A stretch of 57,476 bases of DNA from Lachnospiraceae bacterium (lineage in GTDB: Bacteria; Bacillota; Clostridia; Lachnospirales; Lachnospiraceae). A model generated the notes under the pieces. That model was given only the letters and a program-made list of their open reading frames with translations, had not been told where the DNA came from and did not search any database. The stretch is taken from positions 1-57,476 of the forward strand of contig JAUNON010000001.1 of assembly GCA_030537145.1 (NCBI GenBank). Direction: 5' to 3'. Shown in pieces: positions 25,968 through 33,808 of this stretch (positions are counted from its first letter, which is position 1; each line of letters begins with the position of its first letter). The position numbers and the translations under genes were made by a program.

Positions 25968-26693
25968 ATGGAAGAACATACTTATTTTATTTCGGAGGTT
26001 TCCAGGCTGGTGGGAGTAGAGCCTCATGTGCTGCGGTATTGGGAAGAAGAGCTGGACCTAAAGATTCGCCGGAACAGCCAGGGGAAACGCTGTTACACCA
26101 GGGAGGATGTGGAGCGTTTCCGGGAGGCGAAACGCTGGAAGGATAAGGGGATGCAGCTAAAGGCCGTAAAGGAAATCCTGGAGGAGGGCATGGCAGACCA
26201 TGAGCGGGGAGTCCGTGAAAAGGAAGCGGAAATGGCTTCGGAATGGACAAGCCATCCAACGGGACAGATATGTAAGAATGAAGCGGAAGCGGAGACGGAC
26301 CGGTATCAGGCGCAGGGGGATGAAGCAGAAGCGGAGACGAATCGGTATCAGGCGCAGGAGGATGAAGCAGAAGAGGATGGACCGCTCCGGTTTGAGGTTG
26401 TAACCATGGAGGAGCCGTCTGATTCTGTGAAAAAGTTTGAGCTGCTTCTGGACAGCCTGATTGCCCGGGCGCTGGAGCGGAATAATGAGAAGCTGGTGCA
26501 GGAAATCTGCGATGAGATTCTGCAGCGGCTGGAGGTTCAGATCGAGGAAAAAACCCGGGAAGCGGTGGAACAGGAGCTGATGCAGGAAATGCTGCGGGAG
26601 GGAGAACGGGAGAGCGCCGCAGCCGGACAGAGCCGCAGGGAAGGGATCTGGAAGCGATGGAAACGGCGGCTGGAAAAATATTGGGATCTGTAG
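25968..26693 (+). CDS. MerR-type HTH protein with coiled-coil tail (RacA-like architecture)
   Basis: 241 aa. Residues about 4-70 form a MerR-type winged helix ('FISEVSRLVGVEPHVLRYWE'). Next is an acidic linker containing a 14-residue duplication, then a helical Glu/Arg/Gln-rich C-terminus ('LLLDSLIARALERNN' to the end). There is no metal- or drug-binding domain. A MerR HTH plus a long helix resembles RacA/DUF3967 proteins, so a DNA-anchoring or structural role is as possible as transcription control. Start at 25968 with AAGGGGAAGAGG upstream; an earlier Met at 25866 would run through the intergenic region. Confidence 0.75.
   Translation: MEEHTYFISEVSRLVGVEPHVLRYWEEELDLKIRRNSQGKRCYTREDVERFREAKRWKDKGMQLKAVKEILEEGMADHERGVREKEAEMASEWTSHPTGQICKNEAEAETDRYQAQGDEAEAETNRYQAQEDEAEEDGPLRFEVVTMEEPSDSVKKFELLLDSLIARALERNNEKLVQEICDEILQRLEVQIEEKTREAVEQELMQEMLREGERESAAAGQSRREGIWKRWKRRLEKYWDL
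26280..26363 (+). repeat. 42-bp tandem duplication in the MerR-like gene
   Basis: Two units (26280-26321 and 26322-26363) differ at only a few bases, followed by the first bases of a third. Each encodes 'EAEAET.RYQAQ.D'. It is in frame and lies in the linker. Confidence 0.85.
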
Positions 26694-26714
26694 CCGGTCC
26701 TTTTGAAGCATAAA

Positions 26715-26769
26715 AGACTGCCGCAAAATGGTGTCGGAGAAGCCTCTCCTTTCCATTCTGCGGCAGTCT
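26715..26769. terminator. Bidirectional terminator between the MerR-like and ferredoxin genes
   Basis: agactgccgc and gcggcagtct pair, extended by aatgg/ccatt, with an inner gga/tcc stem. The two convergent genes end on either side. T-rich tracts are short on both strands. Confidence 0.75.
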
Positions 26770-26787
26770 CTATGATCGATATGTTTA

Positions 26788-26958
26788 CTATTCAGCAGAG
26801 ATAGCGCCGGTGGGACATGCTGCTTCGCAAGTACCGCACTCCAGGCAAGCATCTGCATCGATTTCATATTTTCCATCGCCCTCATGAATAGCTTCTGCGG
26901 GACATTCCTCAGCACAGGTTCCGCATGCTACACATTCGTCAGAAATTACGTATGCCAT
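26788..26958 (-). CDS. 2[4Fe-4S] clostridial-type ferredoxin
   Basis: 56 aa, a small soluble electron carrier. Two complete cluster-binding motifs are visible, 'CVACGTCAEECP' and 'CLECGTCEAACP', in the duplicated fold of clostridial ferredoxins. Start at 26958 with ribosome site AAGGAGGAT on the minus strand. It probably serves as an electron carrier for ferredoxin-dependent enzymes of anaerobic metabolism. An extended -10 (TTGTATAAT on the minus strand, boxes near 27046-27051) is a candidate promoter about 90 bases upstream. Confidence 0.95.
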   Translation of the reverse strand: MAYVISDECVACGTCAEECPAEAIHEGDGKYEIDADACLECGTCEAACPTGAISAE

Positions 26959-27267
26959 AGTATTTATCCTCCTTATTCTTTTTTTGCCGGGGATATCCCT
27001 ACGGGGTATGCCCAGCCTTTAGAACATTTTAATACATGGCAGGTAATTATACAAGTAAAAAATTCAGGAAAATATTGTGCATAATATTAAGTGCTTTTTC
27101 CGCGGAGGATTGCCTGCCCGATGCACAGAAATTATGCGGTATACATAATTTCGTGCGTTGTATTTCTCGGGATTTTCATGCGCGTGTGCATGAAAACACC
27201 TCGCGGAATATTACCAGTGACCAGTAACGGTGTCATCCCTTTTACCGCTGATTTGAGGGGGACCGGC
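26959..27267. other. Intergenic region between ferredoxin and DUF1858 genes
   Basis: The region holds the ferredoxin ribosome site and possible extended -10 (27046-27051, minus strand). The rest is AT-rich with several cgcg/gcgc words around 27105-27215. Short frames on both strands lack ribosome sites. No gene is seen. Confidence 0.5.
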
Positions 27268-27296
27268 TTGCATAACGGATGGAAAAGTATTATAAT
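27268..27296 (+). promoter_or_regulatory. Promoter of the DUF1858 gene
   Basis: TTGCAT (27268-27273), 17-base spacer, TATAAT (27291-27296), 32 bases before the start codon. Confidence 0.8.
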
Positions 27297-27327
27297 AGGC
27301 ACCAAATAAAAGAAGGAGGAAATTTCG

Positions 27328-27540
27328 ATGGCTGCAAAGATTACGAAAGACACAACAATCGGTGAGATTTTACAGATTAACCCTCAGTTGGCAGGTGTCC
27401 TGATGGCAGGCGGTATGCATTGTGTAGGCTGCCCCTCTTCCCAGGGCGAGACGCTGGAGGAAGCTGCTATGGTGCATGGGATTGAGACTGAGCTGCTTCT
27501 GACCAGACTGAACGCATTCCTGGAAGCGCTGGAGAAATAA
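27328..27540 (+). CDS. DUF1858 domain protein (hybrid-cluster-associated disulfide type)
   Basis: 70 aa. The whole protein is one DUF1858 domain: 'TTIGEILQINPQLAGVLMAGGMHCVGCPSSQGETLEEAA'. It has the conserved CxxC-like pair 'CVGC' and the 'TLEEAAMVHGI' helix, as in the N-terminal part of ScdA/YtfE-like iron-sulfur repair proteins. It is probably a small redox or Fe-S related helper; its exact role is unknown. Strong ribosome site AGAAGGAGG, own promoter and own terminator. Confidence 0.88.
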   Translation: MAAKITKDTTIGEILQINPQLAGVLMAGGMHCVGCPSSQGETLEEAAMVHGIETELLLTRLNAFLEALEK

Positions 27541-27563
27541 AATCAACTTGTAATAAGATAAAT

Positions 27564-27613
27564 AGAGAAGCCTTCGTATTTCAGATTGGAATACAAAGCT
27601 TCTCTATTTTTTT
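27564..27613 (+). terminator. Terminator of the DUF1858 gene
   Basis: agagaagccttcgtattt pairs with gaatacaaagcttctct, followed by attttttt. Classic intrinsic terminator 24 bases after the stop. Confidence 0.9.
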
Positions 27614-27654
27614 ACGGCAGCTCCATTTTTGATTTTGTTTTGAAATTTACCAGC

Positions 27655-28428
27655 TTAGATCGTTCCAAGCTGCTGCAGCGCCTGCTTCGGGACGATGACC
27701 TCCATGTGCTCTGTGAAAAATTCTTCCATGCCGGGGGTGTAGCTGACCTGAACGGCATATTCGGAGAGGATGTTGCAGACCTTGTTGAAAATCTGCGCAT
27801 CGGTATCTGCTTTTTTCACCAGAAGGTAGAAATTTTTGTCCTCCGGGTTTTTGAACAGGGCGTTGGGGCCGGCGTAGCAGGGGGCCAGTATTCTGGAAGC
27901 CCGAATAACGGTTTCCAGATCATGAAAAAGATAAAAACGGGTCAGACGGAAGGCTTCTTCCGTATCCTCTGCAAGATCGGGGAGCTCCTGCCCGGCGGTC
28001 TCGGTGGTCTCTTCGTTTGTCTCAGGTTTGGAAGCAGCTCTGCCGTTGTTGATTTTCCGGATCAGATCCAGCACATCGTCCGCGCCGGTAAGCGCTTCTG
28101 CCAGACTGGCTAATCCATGGGATTTCGCAGAGGAATCCTCCTCCGGGGAAAATCTGGAGAACCGGGTGTCCAGCTCCTCCGGATCTTCTACCTTCGTGAT
28201 AATCAGGATGATGGAATCCGCTGAGATGGGAATTGCTTCGATCATCAGGGGAATATTATTTGCTTCGAAACCGAAATCCTCTGCGGCCTGCTGCATCATA
28301 TCCCGAAATAGGGACTTGGCATTTTCTGATCCGTAGGCTAATTCACTGAGCTTGATTTTCCGGTTTGCAAGATCCTCTCTGGTAAGCGTGCAGCGAATCT
28401 GATTTTCGTTTATCTTTTCGATTTTCAT
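27655..28428 (-). CDS. mecA: Adaptor protein MecA
   Basis: Adaptor that delivers substrates to the ClpCP protease (ComK in Bacillus). 257 aa. N-terminal substrate-binding domain begins 'MKIEKINENQIRCTLTREDL' and includes 'FRDMMQQAAEDFGFE'. A variable acidic linker (about 95-150) leads to the C-terminal ClpC-binding domain, with 'YLLVKKADTDAQIFNKVCNI' and 'EYAVQVSYTPGMEEFFTEH'. Single gene. The 80 bases upstream are AT-rich with TTGACT/TTGACG-like boxes on the minus strand; a 68-69 bp tandem repeat lies beyond. Confidence 0.92.
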   Translation of the reverse strand: MKIEKINENQIRCTLTREDLANRKIKLSELAYGSENAKSLFRDMMQQAAEDFGFEANNIPLMIEAIPISADSIILIITKVEDPEELDTRFSRFSPEEDSSAKSHGLASLAEALTGADDVLDLIRKINNGRAASKPETNEETTETAGQELPDLAEDTEEAFRLTRFYLFHDLETVIRASRILAPCYAGPNALFKNPEDKNFYLLVKKADTDAQIFNKVCNILSEYAVQVSYTPGMEEFFTEHMEVIVPKQALQQLGTI

Positions 28429-28485
28429 AGTATCACATCCAATCTATCTAATAATCTATCGTCAAATTTATAGTCAAATTTATCA

Positions 28486-28828
28486 TCAAAGCTGTCTGCA
28501 AGCAGTCGCTTTTCCGCCGCTGGCAGCCGCATGGCTCATTGCTTGTGTATCATATGAGAAATCCCGCCATGCGCCGTTCGGATGCAAAGCATCCTCACTC
28601 GCGGGCTTCGCCCTATGTCTGCCTGCATTGTCAAAGCTGCCTGCAAGCAGTTGCTTTTCCCTGCAGGGAGCCGCATGGCCCATGTGTCGCCTGCATTGTC
28701 AAAGCTGCCTGCAAGCAGCCGCTTTTCCGCTGCAGGGAGCCGCATGGCCCATGTGTCGCCTGCATTGTCAAAGCTGTCTGCAAGCAGCAGCTTTTCCGCC
28801 GCTGGCAGCCGCATGGCTCATTGCCTTT
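28486..28828. repeat. Intergenic tandem repeat, 68-69 bp unit
   Basis: Three adjacent units start at 28622, 28690 and 28759, each beginning 'cctgcattgtcaaagctg', then 'ctgcaagcag', 'cttttcc', and 'agccgcatggc'. A fourth, shortened unit is at 28486-28545, separated by a unique 75-base segment. Each unit contains the dyads agctgcctgcaagcag-type and ctgcag. Outer units share 'gccgctggcagccgcatggc', inner ones 'ctgcagggagccgcatggcc'. Frames are open across the repeats on both strands, but they look like by-products of the repeat and have no ribosome site. Confidence 0.85.
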
Positions 28829-28926
28829 GCGAACATTATATACAAGTTGCTGGCGGATGTAAAGTGGATAAAATAGCCTCGCATTCCGGCAGGTACCAAA
28901 TCATTTTGATTTTTCGGAAAAAACTG

Positions 28927-28955
28927 TTGCAAATCAAAAATATGCTATATATAAT
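28927..28955 (+). promoter_or_regulatory. Strong sigma-A type promoter without a clear gene
   Basis: TTGCAA (28927-28932), 17-base spacer, TATAAT (28950-28955). The next plausible gene begins at 29264, about 300 bases downstream. Confidence 0.7.
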
Positions 28956-29263
28956 GAAAGCACGGAATGATGTGTGAAGTAAAACGTTATTTCTTTTCTA
29001 TGAATTCTTTTGCTGGATTTTATGCCTTTTCTTTTATGAAATCTCTTATGCGGAGTTTGCCGCAGTCATTCATAAAATAAAATTCACAGAGCAAGTTTCC
29101 TTGCAGCCGCCCCAAGAATTGATAAATCATACCATGAAACACGTCTTTCCGCAATGGTGAAAACATTAAATTTTTGAAAATTTTCAGCGTCCTGCGCAGG
29201 AAGTAAATAATATATCACCGAGCATGCACCTTCGATGCAGGACGGGAAAATGCAGGGACAAGA
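28956..29263 (+). other. Transcribed leader or small RNA region, with a possible 37-codon frame
   Basis: Behind a strong promoter. A 37-codon frame (28967-29080, 'MMCEVKRYFFSMNSFAGF' onward) has no ribosome site and is very close to the expected transcript start. Downstream are a perfect 12-base palindrome tcctgcgcagga near 29188 and a gcatgc/gcatgc-rich stem near 29222-29240. It could be a long leader of the gene at 29264 or a small RNA. Confidence 0.35.
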
Positions 29264-29494
29264 ATGAAGAAGAAAGAAAACAAACATGTACAGGAGGAGA
29301 AAGCGCTCTGGTTGGAGCTGGAACAGTACGAAAAGAGCGGATGTATGATTTGTTTAAACGGCAGGCCCAGTATGCCGAAGCGGATCGTATCTGAGTGTCT
29401 GAGGGAGGACGGCAGCTATATGCGGGATTTTGTCAGCGATGATGAGCGGTACGTGAAAAAGATCGATTTTGTCAGGATTAAAGAGGAGCAGTAG
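29264..29494 (+). CDS. Small hypothetical protein
   Basis: 76 aa, not recognised. Strongly charged N-terminus (MKKKENKHVQEEK), then 'LELEQYEKSGCMICLNGRPS' with a C-x-x-C pair, and a compact C-terminal part with 'MRDFVSDDERYVKKIDFVRI'. No signal or membrane segment. The ribosome site is weak (caggga). Ordered hydrophobic and charged residues suggest a real folded protein. It precedes the GH18 gene by about 135 bases but appears to be a separate unit, as that gene has its own promoter. Confidence 0.6.
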   Translation: MKKKENKHVQEEKALWLELEQYEKSGCMICLNGRPSMPKRIVSECLREDGSYMRDFVSDDERYVKKIDFVRIKEEQ

Positions 29495-29586
29495 GTTTCC
29501 GGATGCGGTTTCCCCCGCTGTGCAAAGATAGAATCATGAAACTTTTCTGAATCTTTTCTGAAATTGCTGACGAAAAAGGATTTTAC

Positions 29587-29619
29587 TGGTATACTTACCA
29601 GGTAGCAGTTTGTACCTGG
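29587..29619 (+). promoter_or_regulatory. Extended -10 promoter with operator-like dyad before the GH18 gene
   Basis: TGGTATACT (29587-29595) is an extended -10 box. Directly after it, CCAGGTA (29598-29604) and TACCTGG (29613-29619) form a perfect 7-bp inverted repeat at the expected transcript start, running up to the ribosome site. The position fits a repressor operator or a translation-blocking hairpin. Confidence 0.55.
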
Positions 29620-29630
29620 GAGGAAGAAAC

Positions 29631-31346
29631 ATGCAGAAGAAACAAAGAAACAAAAGAAATAGAACGGCAGGTCCTGTGGTAATTGCATTTCTGGTGATTT
29701 TGATTGCTGCAGGAATTTACCTGGTGAGAAGATATACCCCCACAAAGGAAAGGATGTCCGCTGCGGATTATTTTGGGTCTTTGGCGGAAAATGAGGTGGC
29801 CGTTGTGCTGCAGGATGCACTGGCCGAAGAGAGGGGAATTCTGGAGCAGGATGCGCTTTATCTGGATTACAGCATGGTAAGAGACAAGATCAATTCCCGT
29901 TTCTTCTGGGATGAGGGAAATCAGCAGATGCTGTTTACGACAGCGCTGCAGACTTATGAGATTCCGGTGAACAGTGCACAGTACAGCATTGACGGCACTG
30001 CGGAACAGTATGATAAGCCCATTGTGCTTCAAACGGACGGCGGGCTGTACCTTTCCATCGATTTTCTGGCGCTGTATACAAATTTGGAGTATACTCTGGA
30101 GAAGGAGACGCAGCATGTATTGGTGCGTTATCAGTGGGGAACGATGAAAACCGGCGAGATTGCGAAGGATACGGCGGTGCGCTACCAGGGAGGGATCAAG
30201 AGTCCGATTCTGACCGATGCTCATAAGGGCGATACAGTCTATGTGCTGGAGGAAATGGAGGATTGGTCCAGGGTGCTGACTCCCGATGGCTACATCGGTT
30301 ATGTGAAGAATAAGCGTCTGCAGTCGGTGCAGGATACACAGATTACCCGTGATTTTCAGGAGCCGGTTTACAGCAGCCTGACCAGGGAGGAGCGCATCAG
30401 CCTGGCGTGGCACCAGATTGACAATGCGGATTCCAATGCCTATCTGAAGGAGGATATTGCGGGAATGACCGGGGTGGATGTGATTTCGCCTACCTGGTTT
30501 TCCGTGGCGGATAACGAAGGAAATATAGATTCCCTTGCCAGTGCGGAATATGTGAAGGATGCTCATGCGGCCGGCCTGGAGGTCTGGGGGCTGGTGAGCA
30601 ATTTCAGCGCACAGGTGGATACCTCTTTGCTGCTTTCCTCCACGGCCGTCCGGCGGAAGATGGTGGATTACCTCACCAGCGAGGCTGTAAGCCTGGGGCT
30701 GGAGGGGATCAATCTGGATTTTGAATATATCCGGGAAGAGGCCGGATACAGTTATGTACAGTTTGTACGGGAGCTGTCTATCGGCTGTCGGAAAAACGGC
30801 CTGGTATTTTCGATCGATGTGCCGGTTCCCATGGAGTTTAACCGGTATTTTAACCGGAAGGAGCTGGGGACGGTGGCAGATTATGTGATTATCATGGGCT
30901 ATGACGAGCATTATGCAGGCTCCGAGGAAGCAGGCAGCGTGGCCTCCCTTAGCTTTGAAGAAAATGGCATCATCGGAACACTGGAGGATGTGCCGTCTGG
31001 TAAAATTATCAGCGGCGTGCCCTTCTACACAAGAATCTGGTATACTACAGATAACGGAGACGGAACCGCTGCTGTTACCAGTGAAGCTATTGGGATGAAT
31101 ACGGCAGATACAACGCTGGAGACTTACGGCGTAACGGCGCAGTGGAATGAAGAGACCGGCCAGGATTATGCGGCATGGACGCTGGAGAATGGCACGCGGT
31201 GCCAGATATGGCTGGAAAATGAGAAATCTCTGGCGAAAAAGGCCAGACTGGTGAGCCAATATGATCTGGGCGGTATTGCTGCCTGGGTGCTGGGCTTTCA
31301 GCGGGATACGGTCTGGGAGGTCCTGGAGCAGAATATAGCCGGATAG
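29631..31346 (+). CDS. Membrane-anchored GH18 family glycosidase with SH3-like domain
   Basis: 571 aa. Basic N-terminus and one membrane segment (about 15-32, 'VVIAFLVILIAAGIYLV') anchor it outside the membrane. A copper-amine-oxidase-N-like beta domain (about 70-165) and an SH3-type segment ('VLTPDGYIGYVKNKRL') come before a GH18 barrel (about 250-565) with the catalytic motif 'GINLDFEY' (DxE form) near residue 360 and 'ADYVIIMGYDEHY'. Similar to YaaH/SleL-type peptidoglycan N-acetylglucosaminidases; cell-wall cleavage is probable but unproved. Start at 29631 (GGGAGGAAG upstream). First gene of a probable four-gene unit. Confidence 0.87.
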   Translation: MQKKQRNKRNRTAGPVVIAFLVILIAAGIYLVRRYTPTKERMSAADYFGSLAENEVAVVLQDALAEERGILEQDALYLDYSMVRDKINSRFFWDEGNQQMLFTTALQTYEIPVNSAQYSIDGTAEQYDKPIVLQTDGGLYLSIDFLALYTNLEYTLEKETQHVLVRYQWGTMKTGEIAKDTAVRYQGGIKSPILTDAHKGDTVYVLEEMEDWSRVLTPDGYIGYVKNKRLQSVQDTQITRDFQEPVYSSLTREERISLAWHQIDNADSNAYLKEDIAGMTGVDVISPTWFSVADNEGNIDSLASAEYVKDAHAAGLEVWGLVSNFSAQVDTSLLLSSTAVRRKMVDYLTSEAVSLGLEGINLDFEYIREEAGYSYVQFVRELSIGCRKNGLVFSIDVPVPMEFNRYFNRKELGTVADYVIIMGYDEHYAGSEEAGSVASLSFEENGIIGTLEDVPSGKIISGVPFYTRIWYTTDNGDGTAAVTSEAIGMNTADTTLETYGVTAQWNEETGQDYAAWTLENGTRCQIWLENEKSLAKKARLVSQYDLGGIAAWVLGFQRDTVWEVLEQNIAG

Positions 31347-31437
31347 GGGATGGATTCACATATCCGTTTTGCGGGCGGTATTTTGCCGGAAGGGTAAAGC
31401 AGAACGGCAAAAGGAAGTATACAGAAGGAGAAGAAAA

Positions 31438-32121
31438 ATGCTGGGAACAATCGTAAATACCTGCACGATATTAACGGGCAGCGTAATAGGAAGCGTGGTA
31501 AAAAAAGGAATTAAGGAAGAGTACCAGGGGGCCCTGTTTCATGCCATGGGTCTGGCGGCAACTGCCCTTGGAATCAATGCTGTGGTACAGAATATGCCAA
31601 ACAGCAAATATCCGGTGCTGTTTATCCTCAGCCTGGCGGCGGGAAGCCTGCTGGGCACGGTTCTGGACCTGGACGGAAAATTTCAGAATCTGGTGTCACG
31701 GTATTCCAGCAGCGGCCTGGGACAGGGACTGTCCACGGCGATCCTTCTTTTCTGTATTGGAACGCTGTCGATTCTGGGGCCGATACAAAGCGCTGTGAAC
31801 GGAGATAATACGTATCTTTTTACAAATGCCACGCTGGATTTCGTTACATCTATGGTGCTGGCCTCTACTTATGGGATCGGCATCGCCATTGCGGCGGGGG
31901 TGCTGTTTTGCTGGCAGGGGGCCATCTATCTGGGTGCCGGTTTCCTGTCCGGATTTCTGACAGCAGATCTGCTGACGGAGATTTCTGTGGTGGGCGGTAT
32001 CCTGATTGCCAGCTCCGGATTGTCTATTTTGAAGATAAAGGACTGTAAAACTCTGAATATGCTGCCGTCTCTGCTGGGGCCCATTGTCTGGTTCCTGGTA
32101 AAAGGGCTGTTTGGCTTTTGA
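31438..32121 (+). CDS. DUF554 family membrane protein
   Basis: 227 aa, about six to seven hydrophobic segments. 'GTIVNTCTILTGSVIGSVVK' at the N-terminus and 'GPIQSAVNGDNTYLFTNATLD' in the middle are diagnostic of DUF554 (YdfK/YqgA family), putative transporters with no established substrate. Start at 31438 after AGAAGGAGAAG; an earlier Met gives a long non-conserved leader. Ninety-one bases after the GH18 gene on the same strand. Confidence 0.9.
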   Translation: MLGTIVNTCTILTGSVIGSVVKKGIKEEYQGALFHAMGLAATALGINAVVQNMPNSKYPVLFILSLAAGSLLGTVLDLDGKFQNLVSRYSSSGLGQGLSTAILLFCIGTLSILGPIQSAVNGDNTYLFTNATLDFVTSMVLASTYGIGIAIAAGVLFCWQGAIYLGAGFLSGFLTADLLTEISVVGGILIASSGLSILKIKDCKTLNMLPSLLGPIVWFLVKGLFGF

Positions 32122-32219
32122 GAAGGAGGAAGGACTGGCGGCTGGCGTGAATCCGGGACTGTGCGAATGAGATTTCGCATCGGATTTTGCGCCAGCCTTT
32201 TGCATCAGGAGGAGATAAG

Positions 32220-33728
32220 TTGGATTATTTATACGATTCTCTGAGAGAATATTGTAAAGAGGATTATTATCCGTTCCATATGCCGGGGCATAAACGCAGG
32301 CTTGGGACCCTTGGGGATCCCTTTTCTTTTGATATTACGGAAATCGAGGGCTTTGACAATCTGCATCATGCAGAGGGACTGCTTTTGGAGGCCCAGGAGC
32401 GGGCCAATGCACTGTATGGAGCAGAAGAAACCTTTTTCCTGGTGAATGGAAGCACTGCCGGGATTCTAAGTGCTATCGGGGCCTGCGCGCCGGAGGGAAG
32501 GATCCTGATGGCCCGCAACAGCCATAAGGCGGCGTACCACGGCGTGTTTTTGAACCGGCTGGAAGCCGCATATCTGTATCCCGCACAGCAGGGGGAGATC
32601 AACGGCCCTATCCGGGCGGCGGATGTGGAGCGGGCGCTGGAGAAGGAGCCGGGGATCCGGGCGGTATATGTAACGTCTCCCACCTATGACGGCGTGGTAT
32701 CCCCGATCCGGGAGATCGCAGAGCTGGCGCATGACCGGGGCATCCCGCTGATCGTGGATGAAGCCCATGGGGCCCACTTTGGAATGCACCCTTTCTTTCC
32801 GGAGAGTGCGGTAAAACAGGGGGCAGATATTGTGATTCACAGTATTCATAAGACGCTTCCTTCTTTGACGCAGACGGCGCTGCTTCATGTAAACGGAAAG
32901 CTGGCGGACCGGAGACGGCTGAAAAAGCTGCTGGGGATTTTCCAGAGCAGCAGTCCCAGCTATGTGCTTATGGCATCGGCAGACCAGTGCGTCCGCCTGA
33001 TGCAGGAGCGGGGGACGGAATTGATGGAGGCGTACGCAGGGAGATTGAAGCGGTTCCGGGCATCTGTACGGGATCTGCAGATCGTGAAAATCCTGGATAC
33101 CGATGATCCCTCCAAAATCCTGATCTCTGTCCGGGATGCGTCAAAAAGAGCGGGGACGGAGGAGGAATGGAACGGGCGGAGGCTATGCGGCTTGCTGCGG
33201 GAGAAGTACCGGCTGGAGCTGGAGCTGGAGGCGGGCAGCTATGGACTGGCCCTGACCTCGCTGGCGGATGATGACGAAGGCTTTCGCAGGCTGTCGGCGG
33301 CGCTTCATGAGATCGATGCCGGGCTGCTGCGGGAGCGGGGAGACCATCAGGAAATAGCCGGGGAAATAGCCGGAGAGCGGGGTGCACTGGAAGCAGAAAC
33401 GCTTGAGAAGGGTGCTGCGGGAAGCTGGGCTTACAAGGAAAAACCGGAAGAATCCCAAGTATGTATGACCATTGCAAAAGCAGAGGCGGCCCGCCAGGAG
33501 AAGCGGAGGCTGCCGGACTGCGCCGGGCGTATTTCCGGCGAGTATGTATATTTGTATCCGCCCGGGATTCCGCTGATTGTGCCGGGAGAGCGGATCCGCA
33601 GGGAAATGCTGGCTCAGTGGGAGGCATACCGCCGAAGCGGCTACGCTCTGCAGGGACCGGAGGATTATGCCATGAAGGAGCTTTGGGTAGTGTGTGAGCA
33701 GGAATGCGAAACGGAGGAGGGCCGGTAG
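32220..33728 (+). CDS. Orn/Lys/Arg decarboxylase family PLP enzyme
   Basis: Decarboxylates ornithine, lysine or arginine to a di- or polyamine; which substrate is not resolvable. 502 aa. N-terminal 'FHMPGHKR' is the family hallmark, followed by 'FLVNGSTAG', 'SPTYDGVV', 'VDEAHGAHF' and PLP-binding Lys211 in 'SIHKTLPS'. C-terminal small domain 'YLYPPGIPLIVPGERI'. The start is taken as TTG at 32220, since AGGAGGAG sits 5 bases upstream; no ATG is suitably placed. This short form resembles Bacillus YaaO/SpeA. A Glu/Ala-rich insertion is seen at about 375-415. Confidence 0.9.
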   Translation: MDYLYDSLREYCKEDYYPFHMPGHKRRLGTLGDPFSFDITEIEGFDNLHHAEGLLLEAQERANALYGAEETFFLVNGSTAGILSAIGACAPEGRILMARNSHKAAYHGVFLNRLEAAYLYPAQQGEINGPIRAADVERALEKEPGIRAVYVTSPTYDGVVSPIREIAELAHDRGIPLIVDEAHGAHFGMHPFFPESAVKQGADIVIHSIHKTLPSLTQTALLHVNGKLADRRRLKKLLGIFQSSSPSYVLMASADQCVRLMQERGTELMEAYAGRLKRFRASVRDLQIVKILDTDDPSKILISVRDASKRAGTEEEWNGRRLCGLLREKYRLELELEAGSYGLALTSLADDDEGFRRLSAALHEIDAGLLRERGDHQEIAGEIAGERGALEAETLEKGAAGSWAYKEKPEESQVCMTIAKAEAARQEKRRLPDCAGRISGEYVYLYPPGIPLIVPGERIRREMLAQWEAYRRSGYALQGPEDYAMKELWVVCEQECETEEGR

Positions 33729-33808
33729 GGTTCTGTGAAAAAGCGGCGGCAGGCATCCAAAGGGCGGAAAAAGCGCAGAAAGAATGAGGAAGTGAAAAGA
33801 GGAGCTAT

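Noticed and set aside
28486..28828. CRISPR array
   Set aside because: The units are 68-69 bp and directly adjoining, without unique spacers of constant length and without cas genes.
28539..28977. Protein genes encoded by the tandem repeat
   Set aside because: Open frames exist in several registers because the repeat lacks stops; none has a ribosome site or plausible composition.
29595..31259. 554-codon frame on the minus strand across the GH18 gene
   Set aside because: Shadow of the real gene; it would also overlap that gene's promoter and ribosome site.
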